Shown here: positions 10,409-19,215 of the stretch, piece after piece
Position numbering within the stretch: position 1 is the stretch's first letter
Layout of the letters: each line of letters begins with the position of its first letter
Origin: Microbacterium sp. cx-55
GTDB lineage: Bacteria; Actinomycetota; Actinomycetes; Actinomycetales; Microbacteriaceae
DNA length: 64,000 nucleotides
Assembly: GCF_021117345.1 (NCBI RefSeq)
Contig: NZ_CP088261.1
Location: 930,001-994,000, forward strand
Reading direction: 5' to 3'
The notes under the pieces: generated by a model
Database searches by the model: none
The model's input: the letters and a program-made list of their open reading frames with translations, nothing else
What the model was told of the DNA's origin: nothing
Program-made: the position numbers and the translations under genes

Positions 10409-10432
10409 GGTCCGCCCTTGACCGGGCGGACC
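10409..10432 (+). promoter_or_regulatory. 9-bp perfect hairpin in the hpf leader
   Basis: GGTCCGCCC, a 6-nt loop, then GGGCGGACC, ending 5 nt before the Shine-Dalgarno AAGGAGGT at 10438-10445. No T-run follows, so an mRNA stability or [13 protein letters not shown] element is as likely as an attenuator. Confidence 0.5.
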
Positions 10433-10450
10433 GGAACAAGGAGGTCAAGG

Positions 10451-11110
10451 ATGGATACCAACATCGTCGGCGTGGGCGTCGGGATTACGGATCGCTTTCG
10501 CGCAGTCGTCGAGGAGAAATCCGTTCGCATCGAGAACATTGCGCCACGCGCGCAGAGTCTGGATGTGAAAGTCACGCATCGCGCCTATCGCAACGGCCGA
10601 ATGGAGGACTCGACGGTCGAGCTCACGCTCACCGGCAAGGGTCCTCTGGTACGCGCCGAGGCTGTCGACGGCGACAAGTTCACCGCCCTCGACCTGGCCG
10701 TCGACAAGCTCAGCGAACAGGTCCGTCGCGCGAAGGAGAAGCGCATCGACGGGCGAAATCATCCGCGCGGCGCGCACTACGAGAAGGGCACCGGTGAGAT
10801 CGCGGGCATCGACGTGCAGCCCGCATCCGTCGACGTCCTGCGAGCCGTCGCCACCGGCGAGGTTCCCATCATCACGGGCGCCGAAGACGAAGAGGCCTAC
10901 TCGCCCGTCGTCATCCGCACGAAGCAGTTCGACGCGGAATGGATGACCGTCGAAGACGCCGTCGATCGGATGGAGCTCGTCGGTCACGACTTCTTCCTCT
11001 TCATCGACGCGCGTTCCGATCAGCCGAGCGTCGTCTACCGGCGCAAGGGCTGGGACTACGGCGTCATCTCGCTCGAAACGCAGGCCGCCCCGGAGAAGGT
11101 GGCGTCCTGA
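10451..11110 (+). CDS. hpf: Ribosome hibernation-promoting factor, long form
   Basis: A 219-residue protein: N-terminal S30AE/RaiA domain (about 1-105), acidic linker, and the C-terminal dimerisation domain of long HPF (VVIRTKQF ... ERMELVGHDFFLF-like region, here DRMELVGHDFFLF). It dimerises 70S ribosomes into inactive 100S in stationary phase or stress. The start is set by a near-perfect AAGGAGGT five bases upstream. It is followed by a strong bidirectional terminator. Confidence 0.94.
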   Translation: MDTNIVGVGVGITDRFRAVVEEKSVRIENIAPRAQSLDVKVTHRAYRNGRMEDSTVELTLTGKGPLVRAEAVDGDKFTALDLAVDKLSEQVRRAKEKRIDGRNHPRGAHYEKGTGEIAGIDVQPASVDVLRAVATGEVPIITGAEDEEAYSPVVIRTKQFDAEWMTVEDAVDRMELVGHDFFLFIDARSDQPSVVYRRKGWDYGVISLETQAAPEKVAS

Positions 11111-11124
11111 CGCAGTGAGGCGTT

Positions 11125-11173
11125 GAGACAGAAGAAGGGACCCGTCCGTGCGGCGGGTCCCTTCTTCTGTCTC
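11125..11173. terminator. Bidirectional terminator, perfect 19-bp stem
   Basis: Arms 11125-11143 (GAGACAGAAGAAGGGACCC) and 11155-11173 are exact inverted repeats around an 11-nt loop. The outer A/T-containing part gives a T-rich 3' arm in both directions. It separates convergent hpf and the coiled-coil gene. Confidence 0.9.
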
Positions 11174-11192
11174 TGAGGATCAGTCGACCAGG

Positions 11193-12518
11193 TCAGTCGA
11201 ACATGTCGCCGAGCAGGCTGCCGATGACCAGGCCGCCGAGGATGCTGCCGCCCATGCCGCCGCCCATGCCTCGCCCGCCGCCACCGCCCCAGCCGCCGCC
11301 TCCGCCCCAGCCGTCGTCGCGCGGACGGGACTGGTCGATGTCGCGTTGGGCGAGCTGGAGCGCTTCACTGGCCAGCTGACCCGCGCGGCGGGAGAGCTGA
11401 AGTGCGGTCTCGAGGGAGTCCTCTTCGTCCGGGAGCCGGTCGATGTCGGCCCGGGCGCGCTCGGCTTCGGCGAGGCGCGTGCGCGCGTCGGCGCCGATCC
11501 ACCCGCGGTGTCCGTTGATGAGGCTTCCCGCGACCGCGATCTGCCGGTCGGCGTCGTCGATCGTGTGCCGCACGAGGTCGGGGCTCGGAAGGGGGCGTTC
11601 GGCCCGCTTCCGCGCCTTCGCGACGGCGGCGTCGAGGGCGGTGTTCGCCGTCCGCAGCTGCGAGAGCTCCGCGAACGGGTCGCCGAGGGTGCCGGGAGGG
11701 GTCAGGGCGTCGAGCGCCTGCTCGAGATCGCGCATGGCCGCCGTGATCTCGGGGTTCCCGGCGATGCGGCGTGCCTCGACCAGATCGCCGCGGGAATCGG
11801 CAACGACCTCGCTGAGCGTCGCCTCCGCCCGCAGTGCCTCGATCTCGAAGTCCTCCACACCGTCGAGCAACGATTCGGCGCGGCGCACCGACTCGGTCGC
11901 GGCCTCGAGCGCCATGTTCGCCTCTTCGGCGCGCCCCGCGTCGCGACGCCTTGTCGAAACGTCGGCGCTGTGCAGGGCGAACGAGAGCACTTGCTCGGCT
12001 TCCGCCGGGGCGTTCTCGATCTGGTGCACGGCGGACTGGGCGTAACGGGCCCGCATCCGTTCGACGACGTCGGCCGCGTTCGGAATGCGCTCGCGGAGCC
12101 GTTCCGCATCCGCTCGCACACTCGCGAGTACCTCGGGGGCGCGGCGGATGCGGGCGATCGCGTCGGCGAGCACGGTCGTACGGTCATCGAGCAGGTCTTC
12201 GGCCCATTCGGCCAACTGCACGATGCGGGCGTTCCGGGTGCGGAGCTCTTCGGGGGTGTCGGGGATCTCGTCGTGGTTCAGCTGATGCAGCTGGAACGCC
12301 TCGCCGAGATGCGTGCGCACAGCGGTGAGCGCGTCGCGCAGATCCTTCGTCGACTTCGGGCCGAGTTCGGCCTCGGCGAATGCCAGCTCCTCCGTCGTCG
12401 CGCGGATGCGCTCGTCGGCCGAGACCAGGGCCTGCTCGGCGCGTCGGGCCAGATCCGCACCCTTCGCGTCGATCTCCGCTTGCTGTTCGCGCTTGCGTTT
12501 ACCCCAGAAACCCGCCAT
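11193..12518 (-). CDS. Coiled-coil protein with glycine-rich tail (TPM-protein C-terminal-like)
   Basis: A 441-residue protein, almost entirely charged alpha-helix up to about residue 395, with long coiled-coil stretches. The tail is glycine-rich (WGGGGGWGGGGG, then MGGGMGGSILGGL) and ends hydrophobic/acidic. This resembles the region that follows the TPM domain in actinobacterial TPM proteins, but here there is no signal peptide, membrane segment or TPM domain. Start: ATG 12518 with a TAGGAT box 6 nt before it. No function assigned. Confidence 0.75.
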   Translation of the reverse strand: MAGFWGKRKREQQAEIDAKGADLARRAEQALVSADERIRATTEELAFAEAELGPKSTKDLRDALTAVRTHLGEAFQLHQLNHDEIPDTPEELRTRNARIVQLAEWAEDLLDDRTTVLADAIARIRRAPEVLASVRADAERLRERIPNAADVVERMRARYAQSAVHQIENAPAEAEQVLSFALHSADVSTRRRDAGRAEEANMALEAATESVRRAESLLDGVEDFEIEALRAEATLSEVVADSRGDLVEARRIAGNPEITAAMRDLEQALDALTPPGTLGDPFAELSQLRTANTALDAAVAKARKRAERPLPSPDLVRHTIDDADRQIAVAGSLINGHRGWIGADARTRLAEAERARADIDRLPDEEDSLETALQLSRRAGQLASEALQLAQRDIDQSRPRDDGWGGGGGWGGGGGRGMGGGMGGSILGGLVIGSLLGDMFD

Positions 12519-12524
12519 GTACCG

Positions 12525-12530
12525 ATCCTA
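12525..12530 (-). promoter_or_regulatory. -10 box TAGGAT, leaderless start of the coiled-coil gene
   Basis: Six nucleotides (CGGTAC) separate the hexamer from ATG 12518. Confidence 0.6.
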
Positions 12531-12556
12531 AGCGCGCTGCTGCGCGGGCGATCCGT

Positions 12557-13138
12557 TCAGGCGACGCGAGCCGGCCGCCCGCGCTTCGGACGCCGCTCCG
12601 ACAGCGACACCGTGCGGGCGGATTCCGGATGCTGCGCCAGTCGCTCGGCGACGCGCCCGAGCCAGACGACCTCCGCTTCGGCCTGGGCCAGAAGGTGCTC
12701 GTGCACGATCAGGGCGGCGAGATCCGGGGTGTCGTCGGCGCCGCTCGGGTCGTTCGCCCGGAGCGCGGTGACGCGACCGCGTGCCGCAGTCTCCTCCGCG
12801 GCGACCACCCTGCTCGCCGTGACGCCGGGCAGCGTGGCGGCCAGGGCGATCTTCACGGAAAGCTCGTCTCTGGTCGCGGGCCGCTCCACCGTGTCCTGGA
12901 ACCACGCGCGGGCGTCGGCGCGCCCGGCATCCGTGATCTCGTAATAGACGTGGCCGTGCTCATCGGTGTCGCCCTTGACGACCAGTCCGTCGCGCTCGAG
13001 GCGCTCCAGCGTGTTGTAGATCTGGCCGACGTTCAGGGGCCAGACGCTGCCGGTGCGCCGGTCGAACTCGGCGCGGAGCTGGTAGCCGTAGCACGCGCCC
13101 TGGTCGAGGATCGCGAGCAAGCTGCGTCGTACCGACAT
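12557..13138 (-). CDS. PadR family transcriptional regulator
   Basis: A 193-residue regulator. An N-terminal PadR winged helix (MSVRRSLLAILDQG, GYQLRAEFDRRTG, VGQIYNTLERLERDGLV) is followed by an effector/dimerisation region with a long helix and a basic end (RRPKRGRP). The ATG at 13138 gives the canonical PadR start. A -10-like TATACT at 13171-13176 (minus strand) lies in an unusually AT-rich patch (13158-13177), a plausible self-operator. No obvious target is adjacent; the next gene in the same direction is the coiled-coil protein, 39 nt downstream. Confidence 0.9.
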   Translation of the reverse strand: MSVRRSLLAILDQGACYGYQLRAEFDRRTGSVWPLNVGQIYNTLERLERDGLVVKGDTDEHGHVYYEITDAGRADARAWFQDTVERPATRDELSVKIALAATLPGVTASRVVAAEETAARGRVTALRANDPSGADDTPDLAALIVHEHLLAQAEAEVVWLGRVAERLAQHPESARTVSLSERRPKRGRPARVA

Positions 13139-13243
13139 TCCACGTCCCGTCCTGGAGTTTTCAATTTCCGAGTATATGGCGGGGGTGGAGGGCTCGGCGC
13201 GACGACGGCGACCGCATCCAGTGCTCTCGTAGGTCACGGACGG

Positions 13244-13249
13244 ATAACA
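13244..13249 (+). promoter_or_regulatory. Candidate -10 box (TAACAT) for secA
   Basis: It lies about 85 nt before the secA GTG; the leader contains a short CCCGG/CCGGG hairpin. Confidence 0.4.
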
Positions 13250-13333
13250 TGGGAGACGGCGTGCCCGGGTTGCCGGGAACGACCCGCGTGAGCGTTCATC
13301 CGCCCGCGCCCACCCGACAGATGGAGATGCCCC

Positions 13334-16129
13334 GTGGCCAACCCTCTCGAGAGACTGCTCCGCGCCGGCGAGGGCCGGCTCGTCCGGAAGCTTCAGCAGG
13401 TGGCGAAGGCCGTCAACGCGCTGGAGGAGGAGTACGCGCACCTCACTGATGAGGAGCTGCGCGGAGAGACCGCAGAGCTCCGTGCGCGCTACGACGCCGG
13501 TGAGACGCTCGATCAGCTCATGCCCGAAGCCTTCGCCGCCATCCGCGAGGCCGCGAAGCGCACGCTCGGTCAGCGCCCGTACGACGTGCAGATCATGGGT
13601 GGTGCGGCCCTTCATCTCGGCAACATCGCCGAGATGAAGACCGGTGAAGGAAAGACGCTGACGGCGACGTTCGCGGCCTACCTGAACGCGATCGCCGGCC
13701 AGGGCGTGCACGTCATCACGGTCAACGACTTCCTCGCGAGCTACCAGGCCGAGCTCATGGGTCGCGTCTATCGCGCGCTCGGCATGACGACCGGCACGAT
13801 CGTGTCGGGGCAGACCCCCGAGGTCCGTCGCGCGCAGTACGAAGCCGACATCACGTACGGCACGAACAACGAGTTCGGATTCGACTACCTGCGCGACAAC
13901 ATGGCGTGGCGCAAGGAGGACCTCGTTCAGCGCGGTCACTTCTTCGCGATCGTCGATGAGGTCGACTCGATCCTGATCGACGAGTCCCGCACCCCGCTCA
14001 TCATCTCCGGCCCGTCCTCCGGCGAGGCGAACCGCTGGTTCACCGAGTTCGCGAAGGTCGCCCGCACCCTCGAATCGGGCGTGGACTACGAGGTCGACGA
14101 GAAGAAGCGCACCATCGGTGTGCTCGAGCCCGGTATCGAGAAGGTCGAGGACTACCTCGGCATCGACAACCTCTACGAGTCGGCGAACACCCCGCTCATC
14201 TCGTTCCTGAACAACTCGATCAAGGCGCTCGCACTCTTCAAGCGCGACGCGGACTACGTCGTCATGAACGACGAGGTCATGATCGTCGACGAGCACACCG
14301 GCCGAATCCTGGTCGGGCGCCGGTACAACGAAGGCATCCACCAGGCGATCGAGGCCAAGGAAGGCGTTCCGGTCAAGGCCGAGAACCAGACCCTCGCCAC
14401 GGTGACGCTGCAGAACTACTTCCGTCTGTACGAGAAGCTCTCCGGCATGACCGGTACCGCCGAGACCGAGGCGGCGGAGTTCATGTCGACCTACAAGCTC
14501 GGCGTCGTGCCCATCCCGACGAACAAGCCCATGATCCGCAAGGATCAGCCCGACCTGGTCTACAAGAACGAGCAGGCCAAGTTCGAGCAGGTCGTCGAAG
14601 ACATCGCCGGGCGCCACGAGAAGGGCCAGCCCGTGCTGGTCGGTACGGTCAGCGTCGAGAAGAGCGAGTACCTGTCGCGGATGCTGGCGAAGAAGGGCAT
14701 CAAGCACGAGGTCCTGAACGCGAAGAACCACGCTCGTGAGGCCGAGATCGTCGCCCGCGCGGGCCGCTTGGGCGCGGTGACCGTCGCCACGAACATGGCC
14801 GGTCGCGGTACCGACATCATGCTCGGTGGGAACGCGGAGTTCCTCGCCGTTCAGGAGATGAAGGCCAAGGGCCTCGACCCGGAGGAAACCCCGGACGAGT
14901 ACGAAGCGGCCTGGGACACGGTGTACCAGGGCACCCGCGACACGGTGGCGGAAGAGGCGACGAAGGTCGTCGAGGCCGGCGGCCTGTACGTGCTCGGCAC
15001 CGAGCGTCACGAGTCGCGCCGAATCGACAACCAGCTGCGCGGTCGCTCGGGACGACAGGGAGACCCCGGTGAGAGCCGCTTCTACCTGTCGCTGACCGAC
15101 GATCTCATGCGTCTCTTCCAGTCGGGAGCCGCGGAAGCCATCCTCGCCCGCACGAACTTCCCCGACGATGTCGCGATCGAATCCGGCATGGTGTCGCGGG
15201 CGATCCGCAGCGCGCAGTCGCAGGTCGAGTCGCGCAACGCCGAGATGCGTAAGAACGTGCTCAAGTACGACGACGTGCTGAACCGCCAGCGCGAGGCGAT
15301 CTACGCCGACCGCCGGCACATTCTCGAGGGCGACGACATCGCCGATCGGGTCGCGCACTTCGTGGAAGACGCCGTCGGCGGCATCGTCGCCGACCGCACC
15401 GGCAGCGGACACACCGAGAGCTGGGACTTCGACGCGCTCTGGACCGAGCTCGGCACGGTGTACCCGGTCGGGGTCACGATCGACGAGGTCGTCGCCGAGG
15501 CGGGGGAGAAGGGTCGGGTCACCTCGGCCGGCCTCATTCGCGAACTCGTGAGCGACGCGAAGATCGCCTACCAGAAGCGCGAGGAGCAGCTCGGTGAGGC
15601 CGCGATGCGCGAACTCGAGCGCCGCGTGGTGCTGCAGGTGCTCGACCGCCGCTGGCGCGACCACCTGTACGAGATGGACTACCTCAAGGACGGCATCGGC
15701 CTGCGCGCCATGGCGCAGCGCGATCCGCTGATCGAGTATCAGCGCGAGGGCTACGAGATGTTCCAGACGATGATGGGGCAGATCAAGGAGGAGTCGGTCG
15801 GCTTCCTCTTCAACCTCGAGGTCGAGGTGCGCCGCGCCGACGGTGAGCACACCGAGGTCGAGGCCAAGGGTCTCGTGGCCCCGTCGGTCGAGGCGCAGCG
15901 CCTGGAGTACACGGCGCCGTCCGAGGATGGCGAGGCCGAGGTGCGGAACGAACGCGGCCAGGTGCAGAAGGCCGCGACCGGTCGTGCGCGTCAGGCCGCG
16001 GCTCCCGTGGTGCCGCAGCGCGCCGCAGAGCCCGCTGCCCGTGGTGCGTTCGGGCAGAAGACCGACGCTCCTGCGGCGCCCGCATCCGCCCCCCAGAACC
16101 GCGCCGACCGCCGCGCCAAGAAGAAGTAG
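13334..16129 (+). CDS. secA: Preprotein translocase ATPase SecA
   Basis: A 931-residue motor of the Sec pathway. Walker A MKTGEGKT is at residues 101-108, followed by DEAD-helicase motifs ([11 protein letters not shown]), the preprotein cross-linking domain, NBD2 ([10 protein letters not shown]) and helical scaffold. The tail is Ala/Pro/Lys-rich and lacks the C-terminal zinc-binding motif of many SecA proteins. GTG 13334 gives the family N-terminus [15 protein letters not shown]. It drives export through SecYEG. No second SecA is in the window. Confidence 0.97.
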   Translation: MANPLERLLRAGEGRLVRKLQQVAKAVNALEEEYAHLTDEELRGETAELRARYDAGETLDQLMPEAFAAIREAAKRTLGQRPYDVQIMGGAALHLGNIAEMKTGEGKTLTATFAAYLNAIAGQGVHVITVNDFLASYQAELMGRVYRALGMTTGTIVSGQTPEVRRAQYEADITYGTNNEFGFDYLRDNMAWRKEDLVQRGHFFAIVDEVDSILIDESRTPLIISGPSSGEANRWFTEFAKVARTLESGVDYEVDEKKRTIGVLEPGIEKVEDYLGIDNLYESANTPLISFLNNSIKALALFKRDADYVVMNDEVMIVDEHTGRILVGRRYNEGIHQAIEAKEGVPVKAENQTLATVTLQNYFRLYEKLSGMTGTAETEAAEFMSTYKLGVVPIPTNKPMIRKDQPDLVYKNEQAKFEQVVEDIAGRHEKGQPVLVGTVSVEKSEYLSRMLAKKGIKHEVLNAKNHAREAEIVARAGRLGAVTVATNMAGRGTDIMLGGNAEFLAVQEMKAKGLDPEETPDEYEAAWDTVYQGTRDTVAEEATKVVEAGGLYVLGTERHESRRIDNQLRGRSGRQGDPGESRFYLSLTDDLMRLFQSGAAEAILARTNFPDDVAIESGMVSRAIRSAQSQVESRNAEMRKNVLKYDDVLNRQREAIYADRRHILEGDDIADRVAHFVEDAVGGIVADRTGSGHTESWDFDALWTELGTVYPVGVTIDEVVAEAGEKGRVTSAGLIRELVSDAKIAYQKREEQLGEAAMRELERRVVLQVLDRRWRDHLYEMDYLKDGIGLRAMAQRDPLIEYQREGYEMFQTMMGQIKEESVGFLFNLEVEVRRADGEHTEVEAKGLVAPSVEAQRLEYTAPSEDGEAEVRNERGQVQKAATGRARQAAAPVVPQRAAEPAARGAFGQKTDAPAAPASAPQNRADRRAKKK

Positions 16130-16157
16130 CCGCCCGCTCCTTCCGGGGCGTCCTCGA

Positions 16158-16230
16158 CCGCGAGACGGGATCTTCGCGCCGAGACCGTGGGGTAACCCCA
16201 CTGTCTCGGCGGCCAGATCCCGTCTCGCGG
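16158..16230. repeat. Palindromic intergenic repeat, family P1, copy 1
   Basis: A 73-nt nested palindrome. The outer arms CCGCGAGACGGGATC (16158-16172) and 16216-16230 are perfect 15-bp inverted repeats. The inner arms GCCGAGAC + GTGGGG pair with CCCCAC + GTCTCGGC around TAA, with one mismatch. A second copy of identical length is at 40956-41028. It may terminate secA, but its reuse elsewhere marks it as a dispersed element. Confidence 0.85.
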
Positions 16231-16312
16231 CCGGTGCGGTGCGTCTCGCGGGCTGTGCGGGGCGGCGGATGCGGGGGCCAGCGGTGGCCGATTGGCATGC
16301 CGGTGGCGGGAC

Positions 16313-16318
16313 TATCCT
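16313..16318 (+). promoter_or_regulatory. -10 box TATCCT, leaderless start of the aminotransferase
   Basis: Six nucleotides (GATCGG) precede ATG 16325; this rules out longer in-frame starts. Confidence 0.6.
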
Positions 16319-16324
16319 GATCGG

Positions 16325-17551
16325 ATGAGTTCGCTGCGCCACCTCGACCAGTCCGCCAAGCTGAAGAACGTCTTGTACGAGATCCGCGGCGAGGCCCTGG
16401 CCGAGGCCGATCGGCTCGAAGCCCGCGGACACACCATCCTCAAGCTGAACACCGGCAACCCGGCGACCTTTGGGTTCGAGGCGCCCTATCAGATCGTGCG
16501 CGACATGATCGCGGCGATCCCGTCGGCGCACGGGTACAGCGACAGCAAGGGCATTCTGTCTGCGCGTCGCGCGGTCGTCTACCGGTACGAGCAGGAGCCC
16601 GGGTTCCCGGCGTTCACGCCCGAGGACGTCTACCTCGGCAACGGCGTGTCCGAGCTCATCACGATGACGATGCAGGCCCTCCTCGACGAGGGCGACGAGG
16701 TGCTGATCCCCTCGCCCGACTATCCGCTCTGGACGGCGATGACGAGCCTCGGCGGGGGCACCCCGGTGCACTACGTCTGCGACGAGCAGAACGACTGGCA
16801 GCCCGACATCGAAGACATCCGATCCAAGGTGACGCCCAAGACCAAGGCGATCGTCGTCATCAACCCCAACAACCCGACCGGCGCGGTCTACAGCCGTGAG
16901 GTCCTGCAGCAGATCGCGCAGATCGCGCGGGAGAACTCGCTGCTGCTGCTCGCGGACGAGATCTACGACCGCATCCTCTTCGATGACGCGACGCACATCC
17001 CGCTCGCGACCCTCGCCCCCGATCTGCTGTGCCTGACGTTCAACGGTCTGTCCAAGACCTATCGCGTCGCCGGGTACCGCTCGGGCTGGCTCGTGATCAC
17101 GGGACCGAAGTCGCACGCGCGCGGGTTCCTCGAGGGGATCAACCTGCTCGCGTCGACGCGCCTGTGTCCGAACGTCCCCGCGCAGCACGCCGTGCAGGCG
17201 GCGCTGTCGGGCGTGCAGTCGATCGATGCGCTCATCGGGCCGTCCGGCCGCCTCCACGAACAGCGCGATAGTGCGTGGGAGGGACTCGAAGCGATCCCGG
17301 GTGTGTCGTGTGTGAAGCCGCGCGGCGCCCTCTACGCGTTCCCCCGGCTCGACCCGGAGGTACATGAGATCCGCGACGACGCGAAGCTCGTGCACGACCT
17401 GCTGGTGGCGGAGCACATCCTGCTGGTGCCGGGCTCGGGGTTCAACTGGCCGACGCCCGACCACCTGCGGATCGTCACGCTCCCGGAGGCGCGCGTCATC
17501 TCCGAGGCGATCGAGCGGTTGGGGAACTTCCTGTCGTCGTACCGCCAGTAG
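16325..17551 (+). CDS. alaA: PLP-dependent aminotransferase, alanine transaminase (AlaA/YfbQ) type
   Basis: A 408-residue fold-type I aminotransferase. PNNPTG is at 181-186, Asp211 in LLADEIYD binds the PLP pyridine, the Schiff-base lysine is Lys244 in NGLSKTYRVAG, and a conserved Arg lies in the C-terminal segment HLRIVTLP. The whole length matches AlaA-like pyruvate/glutamate aminotransferases. It is monocistronic, convergent with the Rv3235-like gene. Exact substrate is inferred from family similarity. Confidence 0.88.
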   Translation: MSSLRHLDQSAKLKNVLYEIRGEALAEADRLEARGHTILKLNTGNPATFGFEAPYQIVRDMIAAIPSAHGYSDSKGILSARRAVVYRYEQEPGFPAFTPEDVYLGNGVSELITMTMQALLDEGDEVLIPSPDYPLWTAMTSLGGGTPVHYVCDEQNDWQPDIEDIRSKVTPKTKAIVVINPNNPTGAVYSREVLQQIAQIARENSLLLLADEIYDRILFDDATHIPLATLAPDLLCLTFNGLSKTYRVAGYRSGWLVITGPKSHARGFLEGINLLASTRLCPNVPAQHAVQAALSGVQSIDALIGPSGRLHEQRDSAWEGLEAIPGVSCVKPRGALYAFPRLDPEVHEIRDDAKLVHDLLVAEHILLVPGSGFNWPTPDHLRIVTLPEARVISEAIERLGNFLSSYRQ

Positions 17552-17618
17552 ACCGGCGGTCGGCGGCGCCGCGGGTGCGCCCGCGAAGGCTCGCGCTCCG
17601 AGGCGGACGGCGTCGCGC

Positions 17619-18056
17619 TTACAGCAGTGCGAGCGACGTCGCGCGCCAGCGGCGGTCGATGCCTTCGAGGCGGATGGCGATCGCCCGGGTGCGCGCGGGG
17701 CCGGCCACGATCGCGACAGCCTCGACGACGCCGTCCGCGGGCGCGGAGTGGTGGACGCTCAGAATCGTGTGCACCGGGCGGACGGCGGCGACGCCGCGGG
17801 CGCTCCGCGCGCGGGTCGCGAGGTTCACCCGAGTGAGCAGCGCACGGTAGGCGTCTTCCGTCAACCAGCGTCCGAACTGGTCGATGTCGCGGACCCCCGC
17901 GAGCGCTTCCAGCACACCGTTCGTGAGGTTGCGGACGAGCGGGACCGGGTCGGGAAGATCGGCGGCCGACGTCGGCTGCGGCGCGAAGAAATCGCCGGAG
18001 TACATCCGTCCGTCCGCACGGGAAGCGCGCTGCGCTTGCGTCGACGTGTGTGCCAT
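17619..18056 (-). CDS. Rv3235-like conserved actinobacterial protein
   Basis: A 145-residue soluble protein. It recalls the family found downstream of secA in many actinobacteria (Rv3235), with NLTNGVLEALAGVRDIDQFGRWL and RSARGVAAVRPVHTI stretches. No catalytic motif or membrane segment. ATG 18056 is preceded by AGTGAGG. Function unknown. Confidence 0.75.
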   Translation of the reverse strand: MAHTSTQAQRASRADGRMYSGDFFAPQPTSAADLPDPVPLVRNLTNGVLEALAGVRDIDQFGRWLTEDAYRALLTRVNLATRARSARGVAAVRPVHTILSVHHSAPADGVVEAVAIVAGPARTRAIAIRLEGIDRRWRATSLALL

Positions 18057-18173
18057 GGTGAGCCTCACTGGGTGGGGGATCCTGAACGGGTTCAGTAGAC
18101 CACGCACCTCAGAGCCGCCTCCAGGGCTCCGGCCTATTGTGGAAAACTTCTCATCCGGGCCACCGGATCGGTC

Positions 18174-18179
18174 TAATCT
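18174..18179 (+). promoter_or_regulatory. -10 box TAATCT, leaderless start of the 18186 gene
   Basis: Six nucleotides (CACGGC) precede GTG 18186. Confidence 0.6.
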
Positions 18180-18185
18180 CACGGC

Positions 18186-18788
18186 GTGCGCTGGGATCGT
18201 TTCTTCGAAGACCTGCAGGACCAGTTCGACGCCGAGTGGGAGGCGGAGCGAGCGGTCCTGGACACCGAGGCCGAACGGCTGCGGCTGTCGCGTGTCGCGC
18301 TGCGCGAACGCCTCACCGAACTCGGTCGCGGCGCGGATGCGGACGCGCCCACCCTCGCCTGGGACCTGCTCGGCGATCTCTCGATCACGGCGCGTGTCAG
18401 CGTCGTGGGAGCGGACTGGGTCGGTGTCGAGACGGCGGGCGACCGCTCCGGCGTCATCCCGCTCGCGTCGATCGCCGCGATCGGGCTCGGTCATGCCGAT
18501 CTCCTGCGCAGCGCGCGGCCGCGCGCGTCGGAGCGCGCGTCACTCACCGAACGGATGACCCTCGGGTTCGTGCTCCGCGATCTCGTGCGGCGCCGGACGC
18601 CCGTGACGGTGACGACGACCGGCGGACGCGCGCTGGCCGGAACCATCGACCGGGCCGGGGCCGATCACCTGGATCTCGCGCTTCACGATCCGGGGTCGCC
18701 GCGCCGGGCGGATGCGGTCAACGGGCACCGGCTCGTGCCGTTCAGCGCTGTGTCATGGGTGCGCGTCGACAACCTCGAGCGGCTCTGA
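18186..18788 (+). CDS. Conserved hypothetical protein (Microbacteriaceae type)
   Basis: A 200-residue protein: a charged N-terminal helix with D/E- and R-rich heptads (about 1-50), then a region of alternating beta-like segments (ITARVSVVGADWVGVETAG, VTVTTTGGRALAGTIDRAG, VPFSAVSWVRV). The repeated G-x-V/I pattern hints at a small-barrel fold such as Sm- or SAF-like. No catalytic motif. I recognise it only as the type of protein found near secA/Rv3235 in this group. Confidence 0.7.
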   Translation: MRWDRFFEDLQDQFDAEWEAERAVLDTEAERLRLSRVALRERLTELGRGADADAPTLAWDLLGDLSITARVSVVGADWVGVETAGDRSGVIPLASIAAIGLGHADLLRSARPRASERASLTERMTLGFVLRDLVRRRTPVTVTTTGGRALAGTIDRAGADHLDLALHDPGSPRRADAVNGHRLVPFSAVSWVRVDNLERL

Positions 18789-18844
18789 GGGCCGCAGAGC
18801 TCCGCGCCGTTCCTCCGGGAGGATTCTCAGGTCGACGGGCGTCG

Positions 18845-19126
18845 TCAGTCCGGGTTGCGGACGCGGCCTCGGCCCCACAGCTCCGGAAAACTCGCGGTGC
18901 TCGACTGGCGCCACAACGCCATCCGCCGGGCCTCTTCGGCCTCGTCGTCGAGATACTCGGCGACGCTCGCTTCTTCGACGCGCCACTGACGCCCTGATCC
19001 GACGCGCAATCCGCGCAGCCGGCCGTCCATGATGAGAGCCACGACCTCGTCGACCGACACGGAAAGCGCCTCCGCGACGGACGCGGGGGGAAGAAGACGC
19101 CCCTCGGTCGGGGAGGAATCGGGCAT
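18845..19126 (-). CDS. Excisionase-type helix-turn-helix DNA-binding protein
   Basis: A 93-residue protein. The core is a MerR/excisionase-like winged helix: LPPASVAEALSVSVDEVVALI, then GRLRGLRVGSGRQWRVEEASV, where the wing carries the usual R-V-G-x-x-x-x-W-R pattern. An acidic helix and WGRGR tail follow. No integrase is nearby, so this is a chromosomal regulator or architectural protein rather than a phage excisionase. Convergent with the 18186 gene. Confidence 0.8.
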   Translation of the reverse strand: MPDSSPTEGRLLPPASVAEALSVSVDEVVALIMDGRLRGLRVGSGRQWRVEEASVAEYLDDEAEEARRMALWRQSSTASFPELWGRGRVRNPD

Positions 19127-19132
19127 GTGTTC

Positions 19133-19138
19133 ATTATG
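19133..19138 (-). promoter_or_regulatory. -10 box CATAAT, leaderless start of the HTH gene
   Basis: Six nucleotides (GAACAC) precede ATG 19126; one base from TATAAT. Confidence 0.6.
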
Positions 19139-19215
19139 GGACCACCCACCGACGCACCCGCCCGCGAAGAGCGGCTGTGGATAACATCCGACGCCGTACC
19201 CGCTCCTGGACGACC

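Noticed and set aside
10407..10421. Four-codon uORF in the hpf leader
   Set aside because: Too short, lies within the hairpin stem, and has no ribosome-binding site.
12557..17464. A 1635-codon open frame on the minus strand, antisense to secA and the aminotransferase
   Set aside because: Only its last 193 codons (PadR) look like protein. The rest is a codon-bias shadow: biased charged/His-rich composition with no domain, opposite clearly conserved genes.
18845..19126. Phage excisionase marking an integrated element
   Set aside because: No integrase, attachment site or phage gene nearby; flanking genes are core.
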